A DNA stretch of 34,953 nucleotides from Pseudomonadota bacterium (GTDB taxonomy: Bacteria; Pseudomonadota; Alphaproteobacteria; Sphingomonadales; Sphingomonadaceae). Below, piece by piece: positions 9,492 through 17,622 of the stretch. Below the pieces are notes generated by a model. The model worked only from the letters and a program-made list of their open reading frames with translations, was not told the DNA's origin and searched no databases. Position 1 is the stretch's first letter; each line of letters begins with the position of its first letter. Location of the stretch: the NCBI GenBank assembly GCA_963205265.1, contig CAUJJI010000142.1:1-34953 (forward strand), given 5' to 3'. The position numbers were made by a program, and so were the translations under genes.

Positions 9492-10241
9492 TCAGCCCCA
9501 GGTCGATTGCGGCACCGCCCGATGATCCTTGACCGCGGTAACGTAGGGAATATCGGCCACCACCTTTCTCGAACTGTCGAGAACGGCTTCATCCTGGACC
9601 ATTCCGCTCAGGGTCACGACACCCTGGTCAACGTCGACTTCCGTCAGCCAGGCACTCGCGCCGGGAATGGCGATAAGTGCCTCGATCACGCGCGCGCGGA
9701 TGATGTCATCATCATTGCTCATCGGGCCGTGCGAGTTGTCGGGCCGCAGGATCAGCGCCCGCACGATGTCTGCCCGGCTGACGATGCCGACTAGGTGTTC
9801 TCCCCGCACAACGGGCACATGCTTGATGTGCTCACGGTCCATGATATCCGCGATTTCTGCCAGCGTGGCTTTCTCATCGACCGTGACGACGACTGGCGTC
9901 ATCAGATCTTCGGCACAGGTACCAATGGCCTTCCTGCATGACGGATCAGTAGAATCGGTTTCGCAGATAAGGGGCACGTTGCCCAGTTCCTCGCGATGCA
10001 GCAGGTCAGATTCCGAAATGATGCCGACGATTCTGCCCTGGTCCATCACCGGCAGAGCACTTATGTTCTTCTCCACAAGCAGCCGGGCAACATCCTTGAC
10101 CGTCGCATCGCGATGCACTGAAAAGACATGACCAGTCATAATATGTCCGGCCCTGATCCGTGCCGGGCCGGGGACGTCTGGATGGATGGCCACGGACTTG
10201 GGCGATCCGGGGTGAGGCACCGCTTTCTTGCTCGTATCCAT
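9492..10241 (-). CDS. CBS-CBS-BON domain protein
   Basis: Predicted soluble protein of 249 residues with two CBS domains (about 32-84 and 111-165) and a C-terminal BON domain (about 178-242, with GVVTLSGMVQDE). Paired CBS domains usually bind adenine nucleotides as energy sensors; BON domains are thought to bind lipid or membrane. The CBS cores show MTGHVFSVHRDATV, MTPVVVTVDEKATL and the paired GIISESDL and GIVSRADIV. About 26 residues containing two cysteines separate the CBS domains. The start is the ATG at 10241, supported by GGAGG eight bases upstream; a longer open frame exists but has no such site. It is convergent with the nar operon and appears to be expressed from an FNR-type promoter at 10377-10425, which fits a role under oxygen limitation. 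No exact function is assigned to this architecture. Confidence 0.88.
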   Translation of the reverse strand: MDTSKKAVPHPGSPKSVAIHPDVPGPARIRAGHIMTGHVFSVHRDATVKDVARLLVEKNISALPVMDQGRIVGIISESDLLHREELGNVPLICETDSTDPSCRKAIGTCAEDLMTPVVVTVDEKATLAEIADIMDREHIKHVPVVRGEHLVGIVSRADIVRALILRPDNSHGPMSNDDDIIRARVIEALIAIPGASAWLTEVDVDQGVVTLSGMVQDEAVLDSSRKVVADIPYVTAVKDHRAVPQSTWG

Positions 10242-10691
10242 TTCATCATCCTCCGTTATCGGGAGGGAAATCGACGTTCTGCCTCTTGAAACGGTAGGAC
10301 GCTGTCTAACCCTTCCGGCTATGTGGTGGTCAAGCCCGCGGGAGCAAGGCAAAACCGAGCTGCGCGCATCTTTGAACAATGAAAATATAAGCCATCAATT
10401 TCTGGTATGCATTGACGTCGCTCAAACCGCGGACAGGCCAGAGTTGCCCGTGATCACGAACATTTGCCGTCATCGGGAGTTCTACCCTTATGTTTTGTCC
10501 AGAATGCGGTCTACCCACTGATCCAGCGCCATTCAATCCACACGGCGCCGCCGGGAAACCGCGGAGCTTTGCCTGGGCGCGCGGTGGCTATGCGTTGAGC
10601 GCTCTGGACACGCTTCAACGGCACCTCAAAAGTCTGAAGGCCCGTTCAGCATCCTGCCTAAAAAAGAACTCATTTGAAGGAAGGCTCAATC
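10242..10691. other. Intergenic region between CBS-BON gene and cupin gene
   Basis: A 450-base stretch without a secure gene. It holds the promoter and predicted ~136-base leader of the CBS-BON gene (minus strand), the FNR-type box at 10412-10425, a possible small zinc-ribbon ORF starting at 10490, and the AAGGAAGG ribosome-binding site (about 10677-10684) of the cupin gene. Confidence 0.6.
10377..10425 (-). promoter_or_regulatory. Predicted FNR/CRP-family class II promoter of the CBS-BON gene
   Basis: The site TTGAC-GTCG-CTCAA at 10412-10425 has the perfect FNR-family core TTGA-N6-TCAA. Reading leftward on the minus strand, a TATATT hexamer lies at 10389-10384 and predicts a start at 10377. 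That places the centre of the FNR box at exactly -41.5, the standard position for class II FNR activation. The site and spacing are seen in the sequence; binding is inferred. The core is shared by FNR, FnrL and Dnr-type regulators, so the regulator is not determined. Confidence 0.6.
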
Positions 10692-10720
10692 ATGGCCAAA
10701 CATCATGCCGCTGCCGGTGA
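10490..10720 (+). CDS. Possible small zinc-ribbon-like ORF
   Basis: A 76-codon frame starting MFCPECGLPTDPAPF, which looks like the first knuckle of a zinc ribbon (CPECG). A second CxxC pair is not clearly formed; only scattered cysteines occur later. GGGAG at 10475-10479 lies ten bases before the ATG, a usable but long spacing. The 3' end overlaps the cupin start by about 29 bases in another frame, which argues against the full length. It may be a real small protein, a decayed remnant or chance. No function is assigned. Confidence 0.2.
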   Translation: MFCPECGLPTDPAPFNPHGAAGKPRSFAWARGGYALSALDTLQRHLKSLKARSASCLKKNSFEGRLNHGQTSCRCR

Positions 10721-11027
10721 AGTTATGAAAATATCACCAATTTCAAAATCGGGCGTAAAGACGAGTGCGCTAGTGAAGACGGATAGTTTTGAAGCCATTC
10801 ACTTGGTTTTGCGCGCCGGTGAACATATTCCGGATCACCAGATTGGGGGTTCGATGTCGTTATATTGCATCGAGGGCGATGCCACGATTGATACGCCCGA
10901 GGGCGAGCGCCTACTTTGCGCGGGCGACTGGCTACACCTCGAGCCTGCCACCCCCCACGCAGTTCGCGGCATCACCGATGTGAGTTTAATACTGACAGTC
11001 CTTTTTGATCGGCCCGCACTCCGCTAA
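10692..11027 (+). CDS. Small single-domain cupin protein
   Basis: A 111-residue cupin beta-barrel. The first cupin motif appears as GEHIPDHQIGGSMSLYCIEGDATI, with the HxxxH spacing and terminal glycine of a metal-binding cupin but no clear glutamate ligand. The second appears as GDWLHLEPATPHAVRG, with the conserved PxxPH histidine. The ATG at 10692 is preferred over an in-frame TTG at 10674 because AAGGAAGG lies about seven bases before it. Such small cupins can bind a metal and a small ligand or act as dioxygenases or isomerases; nothing here decides. Its base use is more AT-rich than the neighbours at the 5' end. It stands alone, with a 250-base gap downstream. Confidence 0.8.
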   Translation: MAKHHAAAGEVMKISPISKSGVKTSALVKTDSFEAIHLVLRAGEHIPDHQIGGSMSLYCIEGDATIDTPEGERLLCAGDWLHLEPATPHAVRGITDVSLILTVLFDRPALR

Positions 11028-11181
11028 TTTACGCTGCGAGTTGCGCCAAAAGTTCTGACGACGGACATCCGGTTCCGCTTTGCTCCACCTACGGCTAGCC
11101 ATGGCGCCGAAGGCAATCTTGGACTGACAAACCATGAGGACCATTCAGTGGAGGCCGGTCAGCGTGCAATCACCTCAGGTG

Positions 11182-11222
11182 TTTATCCCACATGTCTATA
11201 GAATGGAAAAACGTGGGATAAA
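11182..11222. repeat. Perfect 10-base inverted repeat with 21-base loop
   Basis: TTTATCCCAC at 11182-11191 is repeated in inverted form as GTGGGATAAA at 11213-11222. It lies between the ends of the convergent cupin and lipoprotein genes. There is no T-run, so it is not a normal intrinsic terminator, although a weak bidirectional one is possible. It could also be an operator or the footprint of a lost element. Confidence 0.6.
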
Positions 11223-11281
11223 TCGGCCGAGCATCTCAGATCGCGAGACAGGTGTTGGGGGCAACGGGTATGCGGCTTGCG

Positions 11282-12148
11282 TCAGCGATTCCAGTTCGCA
11301 ATGACCTTTCCGGTCTGCGGATCCTCGAAAGCGATTTCCGCAAGCTCGGCGGCGATAAGGCAGCGCGGCGCAAGTGCCGGGTCCTCGTTCAGGCAGTGTA
11401 CCGGCTGGCCATCTGAAAATCCGACAATTCTGCCGGTGATCGTCAGGATGAAGCCACGAATCTCAGTTGAGTTGAGCTCCGGCACCCTGAGGGTGAAGGC
11501 ATAGGGCCGCGCGCCGCGCTGCAATGTGCGAGGTGCTCCTTGCGCGAAAAATTGCGCAATGCCAAGGGTCTGACGAGACACAGAGGCGGGTGGCTGCGCG
11601 GGAGAGGTGGCCTCGCGCTGGGCAGAAGGCGGGCAGGTTTCGGCACTTGACCAAGGCCGTTCGATCCAGAACCCTTCGGCCGATTCAAAGGTGAGGTCAC
11701 CAGCGAGAGCCTTGACCCAGGGCTCGTCACGCCAGCGTTCGGGGCGTGCGGTCAGCTTGAGCACCTCGCTTTTGGAATCGTGAGTCCATCCGGCCCAGTC
11801 GCCCGGCTGCCCGGCGCTGCAACCGAAGGGGAGGCGCAGCACAAATGCGCGATCTTTCAGATTGAGGTTGGCAGCCGGCAGGGCACGGCCGCTCGCCACT
11901 GCATCGGCAGCGGCATTTGCCGCGAAGAGAAGGTCGGCGCGGGTCAAAGGCGCGACGGCAACCGGGGCCTCGAAACTGCCGCCTGAAATGGGCTCGGCAG
12001 AAGCACTCGGGGGCGCAGTCCCTTCGTCCTGGGCATCTTGACCGATTTCACGTTGGCAGGCGGTGGTCAGCGCCGCGAGCATTGCCAACACCGCCGTTGC
12101 ACGCGCTCTATGACGCCGATCAGACCAGTCGCGCCCGTTATCGCTCAT
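11282..12148 (-). CDS. Hypothetical lipoprotein
   Basis: A 288-residue protein of unrecognised family. A basic N-terminal stretch (SDRRHRARA) precedes a hydrophobic segment ending in a lipobox-like LTTAC, so it is probably exported and lipid-anchored at the cysteine. A Pro/Ser/Ala-rich linker follows, then a globular part with LPFGCSAGQPGDWAGW, ESAEGFWIERPW and PVHCLNEDPALAPRCLIAAELAEIAFEDPQTGKVIANW. Several cysteines in the mature part could form disulfides. The ATG at 12148 is preferred over an in-frame TTG at 12154. No good ribosome-binding site is visible. It is divergent from the permease at 12243, with about 94 bases between them. Export is inferred; no function is assigned. Confidence 0.7.
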   Translation of the reverse strand: MSDNGRDWSDRRHRARATAVLAMLAALTTACQREIGQDAQDEGTAPPSASAEPISGGSFEAPVAVAPLTRADLLFAANAAADAVASGRALPAANLNLKDRAFVLRLPFGCSAGQPGDWAGWTHDSKSEVLKLTARPERWRDEPWVKALAGDLTFESAEGFWIERPWSSAETCPPSAQREATSPAQPPASVSRQTLGIAQFFAQGAPRTLQRGARPYAFTLRVPELNSTEIRGFILTITGRIVGFSDGQPVHCLNEDPALAPRCLIAAELAEIAFEDPQTGKVIANWNR

Positions 12149-12242
12149 GGCCAACTCGTAGCACGGAGGAATCGTTCGGGCGAGTGCGGGTGCGCGTTGT
12201 CGTTACCCCGTTCGGCGGATAAGCCTGATTGCGAAACCCGCC

Positions 12243-13562
12243 ATGACAGTTGAACAGATCATCACCCTCGCCGTGCTCGTCGGCGTCATTGTCGCGCTGA
12301 TCATGGACAGGGTGCGCGCCGATGTCGTTGCTATTGCTGGCGCGGCAATATTGTTGGTGACTGGAGCCGTCCGGCCGAGCGAGGTGCAGGGCGCCTTCGG
12401 CAGTCCCGCCATTATCACGCTCGCCTCGCTGTTCGTCATTGCCCATGCAATGGAACTTTCCGGGCTTCTGGATAAAGCCATCTCACACGCCGTTACCTTG
12501 TGCCGCCGCACAGGCGCTGCGGGCATTTGGGGATTGATCGGCTTGTCCGGGTTTGGATCGGCCTTCCTCAACAATACGCCGATCGTCGTTGTCGCCGCGC
12601 CGGTGATCCGGGATGTCGCGACATCGATCCGTCTCGATCCGCGCAGATTCCTCATGCCGCTGTCCTATGTTGCGGTGCTCGGAGGAAGCTGCACCCTGAT
12701 CGGCACATCGACCAATCTCCTGGTCGATGACATGGCCCGCTCCTCCGGACAGGCACCATTCGGTCTGTTCGAGATCACGCCTGTAGGTCTGGCGATGGCC
12801 CTTGCCGGCATCCTCTACCTCCTGCTTTTCACGGGGCGTCTGGTCGGCCGCGGGGGCACCGCACCTGAGTTCGATCCGGCGGAGGACGAGCGGCATCCGG
12901 TTTCCCATGTCGATATTTCCGGCGATGCTCTGGAAGACATGCGTGTCTTTGCAGCCCATCATGCCTTCCAGCCGGCCAAGGCAGCGATATCGGTTGCGGT
13001 GTTTCTTGGCGTAATCCTTGTCGCTGCGCTGGATTTGGCGCCGATCGCCGCCTCGTCCTTTGCTGGGGCAGTACTTCTTATAGTCCTGCGGGTGATCTCG
13101 CCTGACGAGGCCTATGCAGGCCTTCGTCCCGAAATCCTGTTGCTGATCGCCGGCATGGTGGTGGTCGGGATCGCCATGGAGCAGACCGGCCTCGCCGCCG
13201 AGGCTACAGGTTGGCTGGTCAATTCGGTCGACAAGGTCGGGCCGTTGACCGCGCTGATCATCTTGTACGGCGCAACCCTGCTTTTGACTGAACTGCTGTC
13301 CAATGCGACGGTGGCGGTCCTGTTGACGCCGGTCGCTGTGGCTCTGGCTGAAAGCCTCGGGGTCAGCCCGCGACCGTTCCTTGTGGCCATCATGATGGCC
13401 GCAAGCGCGGCCTTCGCCACCCCATTCGGCTACCAGACCAACGTCCTAGTCTATCAGATGGGCGGATATCGCTATCTTGATTTCGTCCGGGTCGGCTTGC
13501 CGCTCAACCTCCTCACCTGGGCCGTGGCAGTTATCGCCATTCACCGGTTTTTCCCGTTTTGA
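12243..13562 (+). CDS. SLC13/ArsB-NhaD superfamily anion permease
   Basis: A polytopic inner-membrane protein of 439 residues with about 11-12 hydrophobic segments. It has the two-fold repeated hairpin architecture of the DASS/SLC13 family: NNTPIVVVAAPV followed by GSCTLIGTSTNLLV in the first repeat, and SNATVAVLLTPVAV followed by FATPFGYQTNVLV in the second. These segments form the Na+ and anion sites in related proteins. The central hydrophilic loop (about residues 205-245) is short and lacks the TrkA-C/RCK domains often present in sulfate-type members. Substrate could be sulfate, a dicarboxylate or another anion and cannot be chosen from sequence. No neighbour suggests a pathway. Confidence 0.87.
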   Translation: MTVEQIITLAVLVGVIVALIMDRVRADVVAIAGAAILLVTGAVRPSEVQGAFGSPAIITLASLFVIAHAMELSGLLDKAISHAVTLCRRTGAAGIWGLIGLSGFGSAFLNNTPIVVVAAPVIRDVATSIRLDPRRFLMPLSYVAVLGGSCTLIGTSTNLLVDDMARSSGQAPFGLFEITPVGLAMALAGILYLLLFTGRLVGRGGTAPEFDPAEDERHPVSHVDISGDALEDMRVFAAHHAFQPAKAAISVAVFLGVILVAALDLAPIAASSFAGAVLLIVLRVISPDEAYAGLRPEILLLIAGMVVVGIAMEQTGLAAEATGWLVNSVDKVGPLTALIILYGATLLLTELLSNATVAVLLTPVAVALAESLGVSPRPFLVAIMMAASAAFATPFGYQTNVLVYQMGGYRYLDFVRVGLPLNLLTWAVAVIAIHRFFPF

Positions 13563-13700
13563 AAACCAATATGACTGGCAGTCGATTCGCTCCCGATTAT
13601 CGGGCCGAGGGGGCGTCGTTGACGCATAAATCGCATTGCCTGATGACCCATGAAATCAGCTCGTCGGATCCCTGAATCGTTTCATCGCAAGGACCCATAT

Positions 13701-13736
13701 TGGGGGTACTGGAGGGGGTATTTCTGGGAATATCGG
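13701..13736. repeat. Three degenerate 12-base G-rich direct repeats
   Basis: Three units in tandem: TGGGGGTACTGG, AGGGGGTATTTC and TGGGAATATCGG. They lie in the 289-base gap between the permease and the MATE gene, just before an AT-rich stretch. Similar tandem TGGGGGTA runs occur next to DUF4102-type tyrosine integrases as arm-binding sites (recalled, not checked). No integrase or tRNA is visible in the window, so this would be a remnant or chance. Confidence 0.4.
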
Positions 13737-13851
13737 AAAAATTATCTAGTTATATCATGTAGGTGATCGGGGATCGTGGATCCCTCCTCCGCTACCATAA
13801 CCTCGGCAGCTGGCTTGATGCAGTCGGGCTGTCCTGCGACCGGACCCGGCC

Positions 13852-15186
13852 ATGCAATCCCCTTCGCGACTGGTCTGGAGCATCGCATTTCCTGCGATGT
13901 TGACGAATGTCGCCACGGCGCTGTTCGGGCTCGCCGATATGTGGGTGATCGGCCGGCTGGGCGATGCCGCGGCACAGGGTGCGGTCGAACTCGGCGCCAA
14001 GTTCATGATGGGGCTGCTGATCGTCTTTGCCTTTCTGCGCACCGGCACGGTGGCCCTGACCGCCCAGGCAGCGGGCAGCGGCAATCGCGGGGAACAGGCG
14101 GCCGTACTCGTCCGAAGCCTGGCAGCGGCCCTGGCGATCGGTATGGTCCTGCTGCTCGTGCGGCCCTGGGCGGTCGAGGGAGGGCTCGCCCTGCTCGAAG
14201 CCGAAGGCCGGATCGCCGGCAACGCCCGGGTCTATATCGATATCCGCTACTGGGTGGGAACCGCCTGGCTGCTGAACTGCGCGCTCGGCGGCTGGCTGAT
14301 CGGCCAGCGGCGCGTGCGCCTCATCCTCGTCACCGAGATCGTCGCCAACGTGGTGCATGTCGTGCTCGACCTCGCGCTCGTGCTCTGGGCCGGCTGGGGG
14401 ATAGCCGGTGTCGCGGCCGCCACGGCGTGCTCGGAACTTCTCAAGCTGGCTCTGCTGGCCGCTGCCGTCGCGCGCGAGCCTGCAGCCGGCGCTGCTCTGG
14501 CCGCCGTCCGCGGGCGTGCGACCTGGGACGGGACGGCGCTGCGCCGCCTGTTCAGCCTCAATCGGGATCTGTTCCTGCGCACCGTGCTGCTCACCGTATC
14601 CATGCTCCTTCTCGCGCGCAGCGGGGCCCGGCAGGGCCCGGTGGTGCTCGCCGCGAACGGCATCCTGTTCCAGATATTCATGCTTTCGTCGCTGATCGTC
14701 GACGGTTTCGAAAGCGCGACGCAGGTCCTGTGCGGCGAGGCCAAGGGCAAAGGCGACCGCGCCCGCTTCGTGCTGGTCGCCCGCACGGCACTGGCCTGGG
14801 CCTTTCTCACCGGCCTGGCGATTTGCATCGTCTACCTGGTCTTCGGCGGCGCGCTTGCGTCGAGCTTCAGCACCAATCCGGAAGTCATAGCGGCGAGCGC
14901 CTCCTGCATGGGCTGGATTGCCCTGCTGGCCGTGCTCGGTGTCTTCGTCTCGGTTTTCGATGGGATCTTCGTCGGCGCCGGCTGGACACGCGCCATGGTC
15001 GTCACGATGGCAGGGGCTATGGCAGTCTATGTAGCAGCCCTTCAGCTGGCCGCGCCGCTGGGCAACGGTGGTGTCTGGCTGGCGTTCAGCCTGCTTTTCG
15101 TCGTCCGCTCCGCCGGCCAGCTCTATCTCTTGCCCGGCCTCGTGCGTCGCGACCTCGCCTGGCCCCAGCCATCGCATCGCGCCTGA
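13852..15186 (+). CDS. MATE family efflux transporter (DinF-like)
   Basis: A 444-residue inner-membrane exporter with about 12 helices in two homologous halves. The N-terminal MATE signature is visible as IAFPAMLTNVATALFGLADMWVIGRLGDAAAQGAVELGAK, and the second half begins near LFSLNRDLFLRTVLLTVSMLLLARSG. The pattern is closest to the DinF branch, which uses Na+ or H+ to export cationic drugs or toxic metabolites. The start ATG follows CCCGGCC without a clear ribosome-binding site. It is convergent with the ChaA-like gene (53 bases between ends). Substrate unknown. Confidence 0.9.
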   Translation: MQSPSRLVWSIAFPAMLTNVATALFGLADMWVIGRLGDAAAQGAVELGAKFMMGLLIVFAFLRTGTVALTAQAAGSGNRGEQAAVLVRSLAAALAIGMVLLLVRPWAVEGGLALLEAEGRIAGNARVYIDIRYWVGTAWLLNCALGGWLIGQRRVRLILVTEIVANVVHVVLDLALVLWAGWGIAGVAAATACSELLKLALLAAAVAREPAAGAALAAVRGRATWDGTALRRLFSLNRDLFLRTVLLTVSMLLLARSGARQGPVVLAANGILFQIFMLSSLIVDGFESATQVLCGEAKGKGDRARFVLVARTALAWAFLTGLAICIVYLVFGGALASSFSTNPEVIAASASCMGWIALLAVLGVFVSVFDGIFVGAGWTRAMVVTMAGAMAVYVAALQLAAPLGNGGVWLAFSLLFVVRSAGQLYLLPGLVRRDLAWPQPSHRA

Positions 15187-15238
15187 GGATGGCGAGGCCG
15201 GCAGCAACCGGAATGCAACAGGCGCGCGTGAACCGGCT

Positions 15239-16315
15239 CTAAGGCACGATGGTCGTGAACAGGTACACGCCGAAGATGACCAGATGCACGGCGCCCTGCA
15301 GGATCGTGGTCCGCCCGTTTCCAAGCGAGAGCGCCGACACCAGCAGGGTCAGCAGCAGCAGCACCGTCCCCTTTCCGTCGAGGCCGAGGGCGATGGGCAA
15401 CTCGGCAATGATCGACAGGCCTGCAACGACGGGTATCGTAAGGCCGATCGTTGCCAATGCAGAGCCAAGCGCAAGGTTCAGGCTCGTCTGGATGCGGTTG
15501 GCGAGCGCCGCTCTCGTTGCGGCCACGCTCTCGGGAAGAAGGACGAGCCCGGCGATGATCACGCCGACGGTCGCCGCTGGCGCGCCCGCCGCCGCCACTG
15601 CGGCTTCGACCGGAACGGCCAACTTCTTGGCCAGCAAGACGACAGCTGCAAGTGCAGCCAGCAACGAGAATGCAGACAGCGCCGTGGCGCGCGTGGAGGG
15701 CGGCTCCGCATGGACGTCTTCATCTTGCGCCAGATGCCTGGGCGGCAGGAAATAGTCGCGGTGCCGTACCGTCTGGACCATGACGAACGTCGCATAGAGC
15801 ACCAGCGAGACGACCGCGACGAAGGCGAGCTGGGCCGGCGAATAGACCGGCCCAGGCTCGGTCACGGTAAAGTTCGGCAGGACGAGGCTCAGCACGGTCA
15901 GCGCGGAGAGCGCAGCCAGGGCCGCACTCACGCCGGTCTGCTGGAACGACTGTTCCCGGTGCCGCAATCCTCCGATCAGCAGGCAGGTGCCGACAAGGCC
16001 GTTCAGGATGATCATGACGGCGGCGATGACGGTGTCGCGCGCCAGAGTGGCAGCGGCCGCGCCGGTGCCGGTCATGAGCGAGACGATAAGCCCGACCTCG
16101 ATGATGGTGACGGCCAGCGCAAGTGTCAAAGTGCCCAGCGGCTCGCCCACCTTGTGCGCGATGACTTCGGCATGGTGGACCGCGGATATCACGCAAGCGG
16201 CGAGTACCATTGCAAGCAGCGCCGTCGGCAGGCTCGCTGCCGAAGCGATCGCCAGGACGATCCAGGCCGCTGCGGGGACCAGCCAGGTCGAAATCAGATT
16301 CCAGGCATTGCGCAT
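15239..16315 (-). CDS. chaA: ChaA-type Ca2+/H+ antiporter
   Basis: A 358-residue inner-membrane cation exchanger of the CaCA superfamily. The first ion-binding repeat reads GEPLGTLTLALAVTIIEVGL (Glu58, Glu73) and the second contains LVLLPESVAATRAALANR then QTSLNLALGSALATIGLTIP. Both closely follow E. coli ChaA, which exports Ca2+, Na+ or K+ in exchange for protons under alkaline or salt stress. A cytoplasmic loop near the middle is acidic (LAQDEDVHAEPP). The gene stands alone, convergent with the MATE gene; a 132-base gap separates its start from the SDR gene end. Confidence 0.9.
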   Translation of the reverse strand: MRNAWNLISTWLVPAAAWIVLAIASAASLPTALLAMVLAACVISAVHHAEVIAHKVGEPLGTLTLALAVTIIEVGLIVSLMTGTGAAAATLARDTVIAAVMIILNGLVGTCLLIGGLRHREQSFQQTGVSAALAALSALTVLSLVLPNFTVTEPGPVYSPAQLAFVAVVSLVLYATFVMVQTVRHRDYFLPPRHLAQDEDVHAEPPSTRATALSAFSLLAALAAVVLLAKKLAVPVEAAVAAAGAPAATVGVIIAGLVLLPESVAATRAALANRIQTSLNLALGSALATIGLTIPVVAGLSIIAELPIALGLDGKGTVLLLLTLLVSALSLGNGRTTILQGAVHLVIFGVYLFTTIVP

Positions 16316-16447
16316 CGGGCCAGGGTAGAGCCATCGCCCGCCTCGTCAACGCCGGCGGTCGTCCGACGACGGGCGCCGACGAGCAGCATCGCACCGTGGT
16401 AGCAGGGCAGGGCGGGCCTTCCGGCGGCTACGGTCTGCCGGCGATGC

Positions 16448-17242
16448 CTAGGACGAGGGGGCCGGCAGTCTGGCGGGAGTCATGGTGATCGCGTTGTCGA
16501 TCACGAACTCGCCGGCAGTAACGAAGCGTGAGGCGGGCGAGGCCAGATACAGCACCATTTCCGCGACGTCCCTGGCTGAGCCGAAGGAGCCGCTCGGAAG
16601 CGGCATCCAGCTGTTCTCGCGTCGCTCGGCCTGTTCCGGGGTCGCCTTCTCCCCATGCATGTTGGTGTGGATATTGCCGGGATGCACGGAATTGCACCGA
16701 ATGCCGTAATTTCGTTCGAGACAGTGGGTGGCGATTGCCTTGGTCATCGATCGGACGGCGCCCTTCGCCGCGCTATAGGCCAGCACCGCGGAAAACCCTT
16801 GCAGCGCAGCGGTCGACGAGATGTTGACGATCGAGCCGCCGCCTGTTCGCGCGATCAACGGGATCGCATGCTTGCAGCCCAGGAAGACGCCTTCGGACAT
16901 GATGGCATTCTGCAGCCGAAAATCCTCGAGCGTGCAGCTCTCGATGTTGCCGAACCGGACGATACCGGCATTGTTGACGAGGATGTCGAGGCGCCCGGCA
17001 CTGCGTTCCACCTGGCTCATCAGAGCCTCCCAATCCGCCTCGCTGCGCACGTCGCATGCCAAAGGACAGGCCGGCGGGCCGATTTCCTCGGCGGCCGAAT
17101 GCACCCCCTCCGAATCCAGGTCGGTCAGGAACACGGTCGCGCCCTCGCTGGCTAGCAGTCTCGCGCTGGCCAGGCCCAGGCCCGAAGCCGCGCCGGTCAC
17201 GACGGCGACGAGGCCATCCACTCTGCCCGATCTGCGCTCCAT
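16448..17242 (-). CDS. Short-chain dehydrogenase/reductase (classical SDR)
   Basis: A 264-residue cytoplasmic oxidoreductase. The nucleotide site is TGAASGLG at residues 16-23, with an aspartate after the second strand (LTDLDS) that favours NAD(H) over NADP(H). NNAG is at 90-93. The catalytic set is Ser142 or Ser143 (NISSTAA), Tyr156 and Lys160 (YSAAK), and the product-release segment is VHPGNIHTNM. The start ATG has GGAGG a few bases upstream. It faces away from the ABM/LLM pair across a 380-base region. It probably oxidises or reduces an alcohol or ketone in the catabolic island; the substrate is unknown. Confidence 0.9.
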   Translation of the reverse strand: MERRSGRVDGLVAVVTGAASGLGLASARLLASEGATVFLTDLDSEGVHSAAEEIGPPACPLACDVRSEADWEALMSQVERSAGRLDILVNNAGIVRFGNIESCTLEDFRLQNAIMSEGVFLGCKHAIPLIARTGGGSIVNISSTAALQGFSAVLAYSAAKGAVRSMTKAIATHCLERNYGIRCNSVHPGNIHTNMHGEKATPEQAERRENSWMPLPSGSFGSARDVAEMVLYLASPASRFVTAGEFVIDNAITMTPARLPAPSS

Positions 17243-17622
17243 CCCATTCCTCCATCAGTGTTGCAGCCCCGGATGAGGCGCAGCGTGCAGAGTCGATACA
17301 ACCAGGAACCCGCATCGATGCAGAGGCGAGAAGCCGGTTCGCATGCAGAGCAAAGGACATTGTCACGCCAGGACGAGAACGGAGCCACCACCACCACCCG
17401 GCAGGCGGGCGCCCCCATTTGCCCAGCACTACTATCAGGCTTGCCTTCAGGTGGCCTCGCGATTGCGAATGCAGATTCGGATCGGAACACGACTACCCAT
17501 GATCGCAACGACGTGCGTGGGAACCTGCCTCGGCGCGAAGGCTTCGGGCGCGGCAATCCCCAGCCGCTCGGCCGGAATGCCCATCGGCGTCAGGCCGATA
17601 TACAGATCAAGGAGAACGGGAA
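17243..17622. promoter_or_regulatory. Divergent intergenic region between SDR and ABM genes
   Basis: 380 bases without a supported gene, likely carrying two divergent promoters. The heptamer TGCAGAG recurs at 17286, 17319 and 17344, and a short palindrome CGAAT-GCAG-ATTCG lies at 17466-17479. Neither is strong enough to name an operator. AAGGAG just before 17623 serves the ABM gene. Confidence 0.4.

Noticed and set aside
13600..13760. tRNA gene as an integration target beside the G-rich repeats
   Set aside because: No T-arm, acceptor stem pairing or CCA end could be assembled there.
13776..15324. Long frames on both strands over the MATE gene (488 and 510 codons)
   Set aside because: They lack membrane segments or domains, whereas the frame at 13852-15186 is an unmistakable MATE transporter.
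15068..16402. 444-codon plus-strand frame opposite the ChaA gene
   Set aside because: Gln-, Arg- and Asp-rich shadow; the minus strand encodes both CaCA ion-binding repeats.
17286..17350. Three TGCAGAG heptamers as an iteron or operator
   Set aside because: Spacing is irregular (33 and 25 bases) and seven bases is too short in this composition.
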